From Ligilactobacillus ubinensis (GTDB taxonomy: Bacteria > Bacillota > Bacilli > Lactobacillales > Lactobacillaceae), in NCBI RefSeq assembly GCF_024160875.1, contig NZ_JAIULA010000017.1, positions 1-61,184 of the forward strand: 61,184 nucleotides of DNA, in the 5' to 3' direction. The position numbers were made by a program, and so were the translations under genes. The notes under the pieces were generated by a model. It ran no database searches. It saw nothing but the letters and a program-made list of their open reading frames with translations, and was not told the origin of the DNA. This document shows positions 24,224-33,407 of the stretch, piece after piece. Within the stretch, counting starts at the first letter, position 1. The number at the start of each line of letters is the position of its first letter.

Positions 24224-24253
24224 ATTATATCACATGAAATTCATTATCGACAA
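24224..24253 (-). promoter_or_regulatory. jag promoter
   Basis: On the minus strand TTGTCG, an 18-nt spacer and a perfect TATAAT. The predicted transcript starts about 30 bases before the AGGAGG/ATT start of jag. Confidence 0.75.
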
Positions 24254-24343
24254 TAACCCTTTACCCTTACTCGAATAAAATTGCAAATACTTCTTAAATT
24301 TGTTTTTTTATAATCTTTTTCTTTTTTCATTTTAGAAAAACAC

Positions 24344-24352
24344 TGATATAAT
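24344..24352 (+). promoter_or_regulatory. Extended -10 promoter of the aldo/keto reductase gene
   Basis: TGATATAAT is a perfect extended -10 element; no good -35 box lies upstream, as is usual for this promoter type. Confidence 0.65.
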
Positions 24353-24390
24353 GCAAGTATACAAATATTTAAAAAGCGAGGTCCTTTTAC

Positions 24391-25242
24391 ATGAGTCTCA
24401 TCGATACGTACCAACTAAGTAATGATGTTACGATTCCGGTTGTAGGATTCGGCACGTGGCAAACACCTAATGGTGCCGTAGCTAACTTTGCCATTAAGGC
24501 TGCATTAGCTTCAGGTTACCGTCACATTGATACAGCTGAAATGTATGGCAATGAACAAAGCATTGGAAAAGCTATAAAAGAAACTGGCATTAGACGCAAT
24601 TCATTGTTCATAACCAGTAAACTTAATAATCACGCGCATAACTATGCTGCTGCCACTGCTGCTATCGATCAATCTTTGCAAGACTTACAAACAGATTACT
24701 TGGATTTATTTTTAATTCACTGGCCTAACCCTAAACCAGCTCGTGATGAGAACTGGAAAAAATCTTTACAAGATACTTGGCGTGCTTTAGAAGATGCTTA
24801 TAAAGCGGGTAAGTTGCGTGCAATTGGTGTTTCTAATTTTAAACCACATCATTTTGCAATACTTGAACAGACTCAAACAATTGTACCTATGGTTAACCAA
24901 ATTCGCATTTGTCCAGGTGATTGGGATACAGAAACCATTGAATATTGTCGAAACCATAATATTTTATTAGAAGCATATAGCCCACTTGGAACAGGGAAAA
25001 TTTTTACTGATCCTACAATGAAGGAAATAGCTGCTGCTAAAAAACGCACTGTCGCTCAAATTTGTATCAGATGGTCCTTGCAACATAATTTCTTGCCATT
25101 ACCTAAATCAGTTCATGAAGACCGGATAGAAAATAATACTCATGTCTTTGATTTCGAACTAACAGATACTGAAATGGCAAAAATTGATGCTTTAGATGGC
25201 ATTGTTGGTTACGCATCAGATCCTGATAAAGTTGATTTTTAA
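24391..25242 (+). CDS. Aldo/keto reductase
   Basis: A 283-residue NADPH-dependent carbonyl reductase with the (beta/alpha)8 fold. The catalytic tetrad is present: Asp and Tyr in DTAEMYGNE, Lys in TSKLNNH, His in LFLIHWPNP. Coenzyme-binding features near the C-terminus include QICIRWSLQHNFLPLPKS (core RWSLQHNFLPLPKS). It belongs to the 2,5-diketogluconate reductase/YvgN-like group, which reduces methylglyoxal and other aldehydes. Single-gene unit with extended -10 promoter and terminator. Physiological substrate unknown. Confidence 0.92.
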   Translation: MSLIDTYQLSNDVTIPVVGFGTWQTPNGAVANFAIKAALASGYRHIDTAEMYGNEQSIGKAIKETGIRRNSLFITSKLNNHAHNYAAATAAIDQSLQDLQTDYLDLFLIHWPNPKPARDENWKKSLQDTWRALEDAYKAGKLRAIGVSNFKPHHFAILEQTQTIVPMVNQIRICPGDWDTETIEYCRNHNILLEAYSPLGTGKIFTDPTMKEIAAAKKRTVAQICIRWSLQHNFLPLPKSVHEDRIENNTHVFDFELTDTEMAKIDALDGIVGYASDPDKVDF

Positions 25243-25293
25243 CTAAATTTTCCAATGGAATAACAACTTTGTATGCTTTAAACATACTATCTT

Positions 25294-25335
25294 AGAAGAG
25301 GAGCCTAAAATTTATTTTCTAAGGCTGCTCTTTTT
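25294..25335 (+). terminator. Terminator of the aldo/keto reductase gene
   Basis: AAGAGGAGCCT pairs imperfectly with AAGGCTGCTCTT over an AT-rich loop and is followed by TTTTT. Confidence 0.75.
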
Positions 25336-25402
25336 ATTGCAACACTGTTCCAAGTCTATTTACTGACACGTACAATTAGTTAATATACCAAGGAGGCTCT
25401 TT

Positions 25403-27316
25403 ATGACACAATATCCCGTAAATGAAAAAATACTAAAAGATGATTTATATATGGCTGTAAATGGCGAATGGTTAAAAACTGCCAAAATTCCAGCTGATAA
25501 ACCTGCAACTGGTGGCTTTTTTGATTTAGCTGATAATATTGAAAAAACGTTAATGCATGATTTTGAAAAAATGGCTGCTACTGACACCAGTATTCCAGAT
25601 CCTTACTTAACCGAAGCCGTTAAGTACTATCGTTTAGCTTCTGATTTTGAAAAAAGAAATGCCACTGGCTATGCTCCTGCACAACAATTTCTTAAAACCA
25701 TTACAGATTTAAAAGATCTCGCAGATTGGCAAGCAAAATTAAAAGATTTGACGTTTGCTGGCTATCCAACTCCATTTCCTTTGAGTGTTGAACCTGATAT
25801 GAAAAATACCAAAGTATATGCCCTTTATGCTGATGTTCCAAATCTGATTTTACCAGATAAAACATATTATGCACCTGAGAATAAACAAGCCCCGGCCTTA
25901 CTTGATATTTATCGTAAAATGGTGAAAAAGCTCTTCAAATTAGCTAACTATCCAGATGATTTTGCTGAAAAAACGATTGAAATGGCGGTAGCTTTTGATG
26001 CTAGTTTAGCTCCTTATCAAAAAGACAGCACTGAACGAGCAGATTATACTAAACAATATAATCCATACTCATTTGCTGATTTTAAAGCTTTTAGTACAGA
26101 AGTCGACTTAGGTGCTTATGCAACAGCTATCACTGCTTCTAAAGTCGATAAAGTTATCGTAACTGAGCCTAAATACTATGCAGCATTAAATAAACTGATT
26201 AATAAAGAAACCTTTGCTAACTTTAAGAGTTGGTTACTAGTCAAGGGCTTGCTTGCCGTATCACACTACTTATCCGATGATGCCCGCGTTATTGCCGGTG
26301 AATACTCACGTGCACTTTCTGGCTCAAAAGAAGCTATGAAACCACAAAAAGCTGCATTCTATCTAGCTACAAGTCAATTTGATCAAGTAGTTGGTTTATA
26401 TTATGCCCATAAATACTTTGGCGAAAAAGCCAAAAATGATGTCCATCACATGGTTGAAAAGATGGTCGCAGTTTATAAAAATCGTCTCAAGAATAATACT
26501 TGGTTAAGCCAACAAACTCGTGAGAAGGCTATCGTCAAGCTTGATACATTAGGTATCAACGTTGGCTATCCAGATGAATTAACTCCTATCTATAAAAAAT
26601 TTAAAGTTGATGAGACTAAAGACTTGTTGACAAATGATTTAGCATTTACTAAAATTGCGTTGGCTGATCACTATGGGCGTTGGAATAAGGAAGTTGATCG
26701 TTCACGTTGGGAAATGCCTGCCCATATGGTGAATGCTTACTACAATCCTTCGTTTAATATTATTGTCTTCCCAGCCGCAATCTTACAAGCACCTTTTTAT
26801 TCTTTAGATCAAAGTGCTAGTGAGAATTATGGTGGTATTGGGGCTGTAATTGCACATGAAATCTCTCATGCATTTGATAATAATGGTGCTAAGTTTGATG
26901 AATACGGGAATCTAAAAAACTGGTGGACTGATGCTGATTTGCAGCACTTTGAAAAATTAGCTCAAGCAATGATTGACCAATTTGATGGCTTAGATACTGA
27001 AGCCGGCAAGGTCAACGGTAAATTAGTTGTTTCCGAAAATATTGCTGATGCAGGTGGACTAAGTTGTGCTTTAGAAGCTGCTAAAGCAGATTCTGATGTC
27101 AATTTACGTGCTTTCTTCATTAACTGGGCTCGTATCTGGGGAGTAAAAGCATCAATCGAACGGCAACAATTATTATTATCCATCGATGTTCATGCACCAC
27201 ATGTCTTACGTGCCAATGTTCAACCGAAAAATTTGGACGACTTTTATACAACCTTTAACATCCAACCAGATGATAAAATGTGGCTTCCTGCTGCTAAACG
27301 TGTTAATATCTGGTAA
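25403..27316 (+). CDS. pepO: Endopeptidase PepO (M13 zinc metallopeptidase)
   Basis: A 637-residue cytoplasmic neutral endopeptidase of the neprilysin family, cutting oligopeptides from casein or other proteins after uptake. The zinc site is intact: HEISH (near residue 490; core AVIAHEISHAFDNNGA) plus the downstream glutamate in ENIADAGG (near residue 546). The substrate-anchoring NAYYNP motif is also present. No signal peptide. GGAGG seven to eight bases before the ATG. The next gene (RpiB-type isomerase) follows after 35 bp and may share its transcript. Confidence 0.95.
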   Translation: MTQYPVNEKILKDDLYMAVNGEWLKTAKIPADKPATGGFFDLADNIEKTLMHDFEKMAATDTSIPDPYLTEAVKYYRLASDFEKRNATGYAPAQQFLKTITDLKDLADWQAKLKDLTFAGYPTPFPLSVEPDMKNTKVYALYADVPNLILPDKTYYAPENKQAPALLDIYRKMVKKLFKLANYPDDFAEKTIEMAVAFDASLAPYQKDSTERADYTKQYNPYSFADFKAFSTEVDLGAYATAITASKVDKVIVTEPKYYAALNKLINKETFANFKSWLLVKGLLAVSHYLSDDARVIAGEYSRALSGSKEAMKPQKAAFYLATSQFDQVVGLYYAHKYFGEKAKNDVHHMVEKMVAVYKNRLKNNTWLSQQTREKAIVKLDTLGINVGYPDELTPIYKKFKVDETKDLLTNDLAFTKIALADHYGRWNKEVDRSRWEMPAHMVNAYYNPSFNIIVFPAAILQAPFYSLDQSASENYGGIGAVIAHEISHAFDNNGAKFDEYGNLKNWWTDADLQHFEKLAQAMIDQFDGLDTEAGKVNGKLVVSENIADAGGLSCALEAAKADSDVNLRAFFINWARIWGVKASIERQQLLLSIDVHAPHVLRANVQPKNLDDFYTTFNIQPDDKMWLPAAKRVNIW

Positions 27317-27351
27317 AACTTTAAATATCGAAAAGAAAGAAGTAATTAACT

Positions 27352-27828
27352 GTGAAAATTGTCTTAGCTAGCGACCATGCTGGAGTAGCTTTAAAAGCTG
27401 AAATTATTGATTTACTAAAAGAAATGGGGCATGAAGTAAATGACCTAGGCCCTTATAACACAGATTCTGTCGATTTAAGCGACTATGTCTACCCAGCAAC
27501 ACTTGAAGTTGCTAAAAAACATGCTGATCGTGGTATTTTCATTGATGGTGTTGGGTATGGCTCAGCAATGATTGCTAATCGTGTCTATGGTATTGATGCT
27601 GTTGTCTGCCAAGATCCTTTCTGTGCAAAACTTGCTCGTCAACATAACGACAGTAATGTCTTATGTTTAGGTGGCAAGATTATTGGTTCTGCTATTGCAC
27701 TTGAAATTGTTAGAACTTGGATGACTACTGAACCATTAACCGAAGAAAAGTATCAACGTAGAATCAAAAAAGTTAAGGCTATCTCTGAAAAACACTTACG
27801 CAAATTAGATGAAATTAAAGATATCTAG
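27352..27828 (+). CDS. RpiB/LacA/LacB family sugar-phosphate isomerase
   Basis: A 158-residue aldose-ketose isomerase-like protein. ASDHAGVALKAEI near the start and ARQHNDSNVLCLGGKIIG in the second half are typical of RpiB, which interconverts ribose-5-P and ribulose-5-P. In canonical RpiB the catalytic cysteine sits in a CGTGxG loop; here the loop is IFIDGVGYGSAMIANR, with Asp65 where the cysteine would be. The protein may belong to the branch with the DGVGY loop and use another base or another sugar phosphate. GTG start after a weak AAAGAAAG site, 35 bp after pepO; a strong bidirectional terminator follows. Confidence 0.8.
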   Translation: MKIVLASDHAGVALKAEIIDLLKEMGHEVNDLGPYNTDSVDLSDYVYPATLEVAKKHADRGIFIDGVGYGSAMIANRVYGIDAVVCQDPFCAKLARQHNDSNVLCLGGKIIGSAIALEIVRTWMTTEPLTEEKYQRRIKKVKAISEKHLRKLDEIKDI

Positions 27829-27860
27829 TTGTATCTGCTACTTTTAATTTTAATGCAATC

Positions 27861-27920
27861 AAAAAGCCAGCAATTTGAACTACCTGCATCCCCGCAAGTA
27901 GTACTAACTGCTGGCTTTTT
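27861..27920. terminator. Bidirectional terminator between the isomerase and alcohol dehydrogenase genes
   Basis: AAAAAGCCAGCA pairs with TGCTGGCTTTTT, and an inner ACTAC-TGC/GCA-GTAGT helix lies in the loop. It serves the convergent genes on both sides. Confidence 0.92.
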
Positions 27921-27933
27921 AGTCACTTCCTAT

Positions 27934-29052
27934 TTATTCTGGTTGATAGCTTTGATCAATTACTAGGACTGGTTTAATTGTTTTTCCTGTAACTGAGTCA
28001 TTATTAGCTTGGTTAATTTCAGAAAAAGCATAAAACTTTTCTGTCTTATCAAATGGGAACAAACCTAGTTTATAAAATTCAATTAAACGAGGAACATCAA
28101 TTTGCGGAATCGCATCACCCATGTTAACCCCGACCACTTTGCGGTCTGATGTACACAAATCATTCCATGAACTAAATGTAATATTTTGAGCAGTAACTGC
28201 AATTAAAGCTGCCGTCCCGCCTTGTGCTAGCGCGTTGATAGCTTGTAGCATAACTGGTTCAATTCCAGTTGTATCAACGGTATAATCGACACCGTACCCA
28301 TTTGTTAAAGCTTTAATGGCTTCTACTGGATCTTCTGTCTTACTATTAATCGTCTGCGTTGCACCAAGTTCTTTAGCTAACGCAAGGCGTTTCTCAACCA
28401 CATCAATTGCAATAACTTTTGTACAACCAGAAATTTTACCTGCCATCATTGCAGCTAACCCAACAGCACCAGTTCCAAAAACAGCTATTGTCTGCCCTGG
28501 TTTAGGTTGTAAAGTATTAAAAACAGTGCCACTGCCTGTAACATAACCACAACCTAATGGACCTAGTTTGCGTAAATCTAAGCTTTTATCCACTTTGACG
28601 GCATTTCGTTGATTCACAACAGTATGTGTTGTGAATGAAGATTGGTTGAACATGTCACTAACATGTTTCCCATTATCCTTAAAATGATCGGTACCATTAG
28701 CCCGAACACCACTTAAATTATATTTGGCATAACTGCGACATTGTGTTGGGACACCTTTTAGACAATTATCACAAGTTCCATCTGAATAAAATGACAAAAC
28801 GACATGATCGCCAATTTTAAAATCAGTTACTTGAGGTCCGATTTTTTCGACAATACCTGAACCTTCATGGCCTAAGATTACTGGATAACCTAGTGAAGCA
28901 TCTCCCTTACGAATCGCTTCATCAGAATGACAAATTCCACTAGCAACCATTTTTATTTGTAAATCCGCTGGGCCCATTTCAGCTAAATCTATATTATCTT
29001 TAATAACAAATGGATCACCCATTTTTTCTACAACTGCTGCGCTAATTTTCAT
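27934..29052 (-). CDS. Zinc-dependent alcohol dehydrogenase (aryl/short-chain alcohol type)
   Basis: A 372-residue medium-chain dehydrogenase. Catalytic zinc ligands: Cys41 (GICHSDE), His62-Glu63 (GHEGSG) and the cysteine in PLGCGYVTG. The NAD-binding loop is AVFGTGAVGLAAMM, followed by an acidic residue (IAIDVVEK) that points to NAD rather than NADP. The structural zinc lobe reads DGTCDNCLKGVPTQC, with Asp91 where the first cysteine usually is, so that zinc may be bound differently or be missing. GGAGG precedes the ATG. Its promoter carries the same TTGTATACGCTTA found at the rhamnose operon, which suggests a role as lactaldehyde reductase in rhamnose use (inference). Confidence 0.88.
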   Translation of the reverse strand: MKISAAVVEKMGDPFVIKDNIDLAEMGPADLQIKMVASGICHSDEAIRKGDASLGYPVILGHEGSGIVEKIGPQVTDFKIGDHVVLSFYSDGTCDNCLKGVPTQCRSYAKYNLSGVRANGTDHFKDNGKHVSDMFNQSSFTTHTVVNQRNAVKVDKSLDLRKLGPLGCGYVTGSGTVFNTLQPKPGQTIAVFGTGAVGLAAMMAGKISGCTKVIAIDVVEKRLALAKELGATQTINSKTEDPVEAIKALTNGYGVDYTVDTTGIEPVMLQAINALAQGGTAALIAVTAQNITFSSWNDLCTSDRKVVGVNMGDAIPQIDVPRLIEFYKLGLFPFDKTEKFYAFSEINQANNDSVTGKTIKPVLVIDQSYQPE

Positions 29053-29094
29053 AGTAAGTTCCTCCTCTAAGTTAGTGAATCTTTTAACAATTGC

Positions 29095-29124
29095 ATTATC
29101 TCACTTATAAGTAAGCGTATACAA
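29095..29124 (-). promoter_or_regulatory. Alcohol dehydrogenase promoter with shared TTGTATACGCTTA box
   Basis: On the minus strand TTGTAT, an 18-nt spacer and GATAAT. The -35 box is the start of TTGTATACGCTTA (29112-29124), a 13-mer also present at 34705-34717 in front of the rhamnose operon. The rest of 29125-29345 is AT-rich and shows nothing recognisable. Confidence 0.55.
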
Positions 29125-29345
29125 TGACTTTTAGTTGTCTATAAAATATCATATTTACAGATTTTTAAATCATTTTTCTATCATTCTTTATATCTAATAC
29201 CAACTCTCCCTTAAATAACAGCAATTTTTATATACTAATTAGCCTCTAACGCATATCATATTGAAAAAAATAAATGATTTACATACTAGTCATTAGTTAT
29301 TGGCTTTTTATCTTAAATATAGGCTGTTTTCCCTGCTAAGTAACA

Positions 29346-29387
29346 TAAATACTGTCTAGAAATCCCAATGAATTCCTAGACAGTATT
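29346..29387 (-). terminator. Terminator of the rhamnose operon
   Basis: ACTGTCTAG (29351-29359) pairs with CTAGACAGT (29376-29384) across 16 nt, extended by flanking A-T pairs, with an AT-rich tail on the minus strand. It lies about 75 bp after rhaD. Confidence 0.75.
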
Positions 29388-29460
29388 TAAAAAATGTATT
29401 TAATTATTTTAACATTTCATCTCTACATAACTAAGTATCTTGTTTAGTGCTAGTTAGCCC

Positions 29461-30285
29461 TTATTTTAAAAACGCTGGATTGGCTTCAACCTTAAATGCT
29501 TTGGCTAAAGCTTTTAACTGTTCATCCGTAATTGCTTGCTTAATTTTTCCACCTTGTGCGCCAATTTGGGAATAAATTGTTGCAGCCTTTTCGACTGTTT
29601 CGATTAAACCAAACGTTTCGTCTAAATCTGACCCAACCCCAAAGATACCATGATGTGGCCACATTACAACTCGATAGTCTTTCATCTTTGCTGCTGTCGC
29701 TTTCCCAATATCATTTGTTCCTGGTGTCATATACGGAATCAATCCAATTCCTTCTGGGAAAACAACTAGCGATTCAGCTTGCATTTTCCATAATAAACGC
29801 GAAATATGCGCTTCATCTAAATCTTGCGTAAAGGAAAGAGCAATCACATTAGTTGGATGGCAATGCATCACAACGTGCTGAGTTTCATCAAATTTCAAAC
29901 GTTCAATATGTGTCATCAGATGACTTGGAAATTCTGAGGTTGGTAACCCACCATCTTCGAATCCCCACAATAAATCTGCTTTTTGACCGTCACTTGTAAT
30001 TTGAACTAGACCTAAGTCTAATGTAGGTTGATTAATCACATTCCGAAAATATCTGCCTGTTCCTGTTACCAAGAAATATTGTTTAGCTAATGGGGTTGCA
30101 TCAAAGCCTAGATCAAGTGTTTTTTTAACTTCTGTAATATCTGAAAACCCTGCTAAATCTGCTTTATCAATGCGTAAGGAAACATTCCCACCATTTCTTT
30201 CATCCCAGCCATGTTCGTATGATTCTCGTGTAATTTCACTAATCTTCTTTACAAATTTTGAATCTAAAAATTTTGTCAATTCCAT
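29461..30285 (-). CDS. rhaD: Rhamnulose-1-phosphate aldolase
   Basis: A 274-residue class II aldolase that splits L-rhamnulose-1-phosphate into dihydroxyacetone phosphate and L-lactaldehyde. Zinc ligands are visible in VMHCHPTNVIALSF (two His) and MWPHHGIFGVG (third His), with the catalytic Glu in TSEFPSHL. The region RNGGNVSLRI binds the phosphate. Last gene of the rhamnose operon, 21 bp after rhaA. The annotated ATG sits only two bases after AGGAGG; a TTG at codon 3, at better spacing, could be the true start. Confidence 0.95.
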   Translation of the reverse strand: MELTKFLDSKFVKKISEITRESYEHGWDERNGGNVSLRIDKADLAGFSDITEVKKTLDLGFDATPLAKQYFLVTGTGRYFRNVINQPTLDLGLVQITSDGQKADLLWGFEDGGLPTSEFPSHLMTHIERLKFDETQHVVMHCHPTNVIALSFTQDLDEAHISRLLWKMQAESLVVFPEGIGLIPYMTPGTNDIGKATAAKMKDYRVVMWPHHGIFGVGSDLDETFGLIETVEKAATIYSQIGAQGGKIKQAITDEQLKALAKAFKVEANPAFLK

Positions 30286-30306
30286 TTCCTCCTTATGTCT
30301 TGTTGA

Positions 30307-31572
30307 TTAATTACGTTTAAATAAAACGTCTTTTTCATATTGATGAATATCATTTAACCAATCTGTACCTACCGGAACATCATTTTGCAAACAGAACTCA
30401 TCCCAAACTGCACCAAATGGATATGATTTTAATTCTTCTGTAACTGCTAACCGAGTTGTAAAATCATAGTTAAGTTCTGCTTGTTTTAGTTGTTCGATTG
30501 GTGCTAACATTGCTTGCAATAATGCCTTTTGTGTTGCTCTTGCACCTATTACCCAAGCGGCTATTCGATTAATTGTTGCATCAAAAAAGTCTAAGCCAAT
30601 ATTAGTTCTGTCTAGTTGATTATCGCGAACTAATGAACGGGTAATTCTTAATAACGCATCATCCATGATAACAACATGATCACTATCCCAACGAACTGGA
30701 CGCGAAACATGTAACATTAAGCCCTTGCCAAATGGCATGAAAGCTGAAAATTTATCTGATACATCTTCTGTTGGATGCCAGTGACCTGCATCAATTGTCC
30801 ATAATTTGCCCCGGCTAATAGCATAATTGTTATAAAATAGATGCGAACCAACTGTATAAGATTCAATTCCCGTTCCAAATAGTTTACCTTCAACTGCTTC
30901 AATCGTATTTTTTTCATCATACTTTTTAGCAAATATTTCATCCAATGATTCAATCAATCGTTCACGTGGCCCCTGTTTATCAATTGGATTATCTTTAAAG
31001 CCATCTGGAATCCAAAAGTTATTAACTGCTTGCTGACCTAATTCTTTTCCAAAGTAATTAGCAATTTCACGTGATTTTTTACCGACCTCAATCCAATAGT
31101 CACGAATTTCTTTTTCTGGGCTGGCTAATGTAAAATTATGTTTTACGTTAGGATGTGAAAAGAAAGTCGTATTCATGTCTAGTCCAACACCTTGTTTTTT
31201 AGCCCAGTCTACCCAATACTCAAAGTCTTCTGGTCCAACTTCATTAAAATCCTTTTTTTGTTTTGTTACCGCATAAAGTGTATGCAACTGCACTTTATGT
31301 TTCCCTGGAATCAACGCCAATGCCTTATCTAAATCCGCCGTTAATTGCTCTGGTGTTTTGGCAATTCCTGGATAATCGCCACTAACACCTATCCCGCCAG
31401 TAAGTTCTTGTTCTGGATTTAAAAAACCATGAATATCATCACCTTGCCAACAATGCATTGACAATTTTATTTTCTTTAACTGTTCCATTGCAGCATCAGT
31501 ATCAACGCCTAATTGTGCATAACGCTCTTTTGCTACTTGATATGCTTTTTCAATATTTTCTGTTTTTACCAT
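30307..31572 (-). CDS. rhaA: L-rhamnose isomerase
   Basis: A 421-residue metal-dependent isomerase that converts L-rhamnose to L-rhamnulose. Family motifs: KLSMHCWQGDDIHGF, GLDMNTTFFSHP, NFWIPDGFKD, NYAISRGKLWTIDAGHWHPTEDV (core TIDAGHWHPTE) and HVSRPVRWDSDHVV. Metal-binding Glu, Asp and His residues lie in these motifs. Length is normal for the Gram-positive enzyme. It sits between rhaM and rhaD with AGGAGG before the ATG. Confidence 0.96.
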   Translation of the reverse strand: MVKTENIEKAYQVAKERYAQLGVDTDAAMEQLKKIKLSMHCWQGDDIHGFLNPEQELTGGIGVSGDYPGIAKTPEQLTADLDKALALIPGKHKVQLHTLYAVTKQKKDFNEVGPEDFEYWVDWAKKQGVGLDMNTTFFSHPNVKHNFTLASPEKEIRDYWIEVGKKSREIANYFGKELGQQAVNNFWIPDGFKDNPIDKQGPRERLIESLDEIFAKKYDEKNTIEAVEGKLFGTGIESYTVGSHLFYNNYAISRGKLWTIDAGHWHPTEDVSDKFSAFMPFGKGLMLHVSRPVRWDSDHVVIMDDALLRITRSLVRDNQLDRTNIGLDFFDATINRIAAWVIGARATQKALLQAMLAPIEQLKQAELNYDFTTRLAVTEELKSYPFGAVWDEFCLQNDVPVGTDWLNDIHQYEKDVLFKRN

Positions 31573-31588
31573 TATTAAATCCTCCTCA

Positions 31589-31906
31589 TTAATCTAAATG
31601 GAATACTTCATGTAAATCAAAAGACACTGGGCTTTTATCTGGATTCGTATCCATAATGGATTCCATATATGCCCACCATTTTTTACAAGCTTCCGAATTA
31701 GCAATATCATTGTATTTTTCTACATTATCAACTTCTAAGTAAGCAAATAAATTGCCTGTCTTTTTATCAAGAAAAATAGAGTAATTATGTGCTCCTGCTT
31801 CCTTCAAAGCCCTTTTCATTTCAGGAAAAAGGTTATTATGTCTACGTTCATATTCAGCATATTGGTCTGCGTAAACATGCATTAATTGTCCCATTCTAAC
31901 TGTCAT
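31589..31906 (-). CDS. rhaM: L-rhamnose mutarotase
   Basis: A 105-residue enzyme that interconverts alpha and beta anomers of L-rhamnose. Motifs MHVYADQYAEYERRHNNLFPEM (catalytic-type His and Tyr; core EYERRHNNLFPEM), HNYSIFLDKKTGNLFAYLEV and CKKWWAYMESIMDTNPDKSP (core WWAYMESIMDTNPD) identify it. Lies between rhaB and rhaA; AAAGGAGC before the ATG. Confidence 0.95.
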   Translation of the reverse strand: MTVRMGQLMHVYADQYAEYERRHNNLFPEMKRALKEAGAHNYSIFLDKKTGNLFAYLEVDNVEKYNDIANSEACKKWWAYMESIMDTNPDKSPVSFDLHEVFHLD

Positions 31907-31919
31907 TTTTTTGCTCCTT

Positions 31920-33380
31920 TCATCCTTTGTGATCTTTTAAAAAACTCTGATATTTTTGTAGTACCTGCGGATATTTCCCATTTTCAGGTTTAAACTCTTT
32001 AATTTCAAATGAATTAGTAATTATTCTTCTTGCGAGATAAATATTTAAAATATCTCCTTTAGTAATCATCTGAACAATAATATTGCCAATTGCAGTAGCT
32101 TCACTTGGGCCTGCATAAACATTTACTCCACTTATAGTTGCTGTTAATTGATTCATTAATGCAACATTTGCCCCACCACCGACTATGTTTAAACTGTCAA
32201 TATGATACTCTAAAATATCATCTAAAATAGCTAGTTCATTCGCATAGTATAATGATAGATTTGAATATACCGCCATAGCTAATTGGCCTGGCGTTTCAGG
32301 CACTTTTTGTTGTGTTTCACGGCAGTATGCTTGAATTTGTACAATCATATTATCTGGATTTTGAAAACGTTCATCGTTAACATCAATTAACTGTTGAAAT
32401 GGTGGCTCTTTTTTTGCCAATTCTGCTAATTGCGCAAAACTATATTTGTCATCAAGATTATGTTTAATATTTTGGATAATCCATAATCCCATAATGTTTT
32501 TCAAAAAGCGATAGGTTCCATAAGCACCCCACTCATTCGTATAGTTTTGTTTGAAAGCTTTTGTTCCATTCTCAGGTGTATTTAACTCTGTTCCGATTAG
32601 CGACCAAGTACCTGAACTTAAATATGCCCACCTTTGACCAATACCTGGTGTTCCAACAACAGCAGATGCAGTATCATGTGTGGTCACTGTAATAACCTCT
32701 GTTTTAGGAAGATTATATTTTTTAATTAATTTTTGTTTCAAGTCTCCTAAAACCGTTCCAGCTTCAACTAACTTAGGAAATTGCGATTGCTTTACATTGA
32801 CCTTTTCTAATAAATGGTTATCAAACAATCCTTCACGCAAACTCAACATTTGTGTAGTCGAAGCATTTGTAACTTCTGTAACAGAATTTCCTGTTAAAAC
32901 GTAGCCAATATAATCTGGAATCATCATTATTTTATCTGTTTTAGCTAATAAATCACGATCCTCTTCAAATAGTTGATATAATGTATTAAAATCAAGAAAT
33001 TGTATTCCAGTCTTTTTATAAATATATTCTTTAGAAAGATCAGATGTTAATTTTTCTATGCTTCCTTGAGTTCTAGTATCACGATATGCAATTGGATCCT
33101 GCAGTTTTTTACCTTTACCATCCACTAATACATAATCAACCGCCCAAGTATCAATTCCAAGAGAAACAGAATGGTATCCTGCTTCCTTAATTTTATTTAA
33201 TCCAATTAATATTTCTTCAATCAATTTATCAATATTCCAACGATCATGTCCTTGATAATGAACAAATCCATTCTTAAATCGGTGAACTTCCTCTATTACT
33301 AATCTGTTATCTACTAGCTTTGATAACATTAAGCGACCACTTGAAGCACCTATATCAACAGCTACATAAACGTCAGCCAT
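31920..33380 (-). CDS. rhaB: Rhamnulokinase
   Basis: A 486-residue FGGY-type sugar kinase that phosphorylates L-rhamnulose at C1. N-terminal AVDIGASSGRLMLSKL is the ATP phosphate loop; SLGIDTWAVDYVLVD carries the catalytic region; VTTHDTASAVVGTPG, YLSSGTWSLIGTEL and LNIVGGGANVALMNQLTA (core IVGGGANVALMNQ) are family motifs. It follows the transporter gene by 28 bp and precedes rhaM by 14 bp. Confidence 0.95.
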   Translation of the reverse strand: MADVYVAVDIGASSGRLMLSKLVDNRLVIEEVHRFKNGFVHYQGHDRWNIDKLIEEILIGLNKIKEAGYHSVSLGIDTWAVDYVLVDGKGKKLQDPIAYRDTRTQGSIEKLTSDLSKEYIYKKTGIQFLDFNTLYQLFEEDRDLLAKTDKIMMIPDYIGYVLTGNSVTEVTNASTTQMLSLREGLFDNHLLEKVNVKQSQFPKLVEAGTVLGDLKQKLIKKYNLPKTEVITVTTHDTASAVVGTPGIGQRWAYLSSGTWSLIGTELNTPENGTKAFKQNYTNEWGAYGTYRFLKNIMGLWIIQNIKHNLDDKYSFAQLAELAKKEPPFQQLIDVNDERFQNPDNMIVQIQAYCRETQQKVPETPGQLAMAVYSNLSLYYANELAILDDILEYHIDSLNIVGGGANVALMNQLTATISGVNVYAGPSEATAIGNIIVQMITKGDILNIYLARRIITNSFEIKEFKPENGKYPQVLQKYQSFLKDHKG

Positions 33381-33407
33381 ATAAACTCAACCCCTTCAAT
33401 TTCGTTT

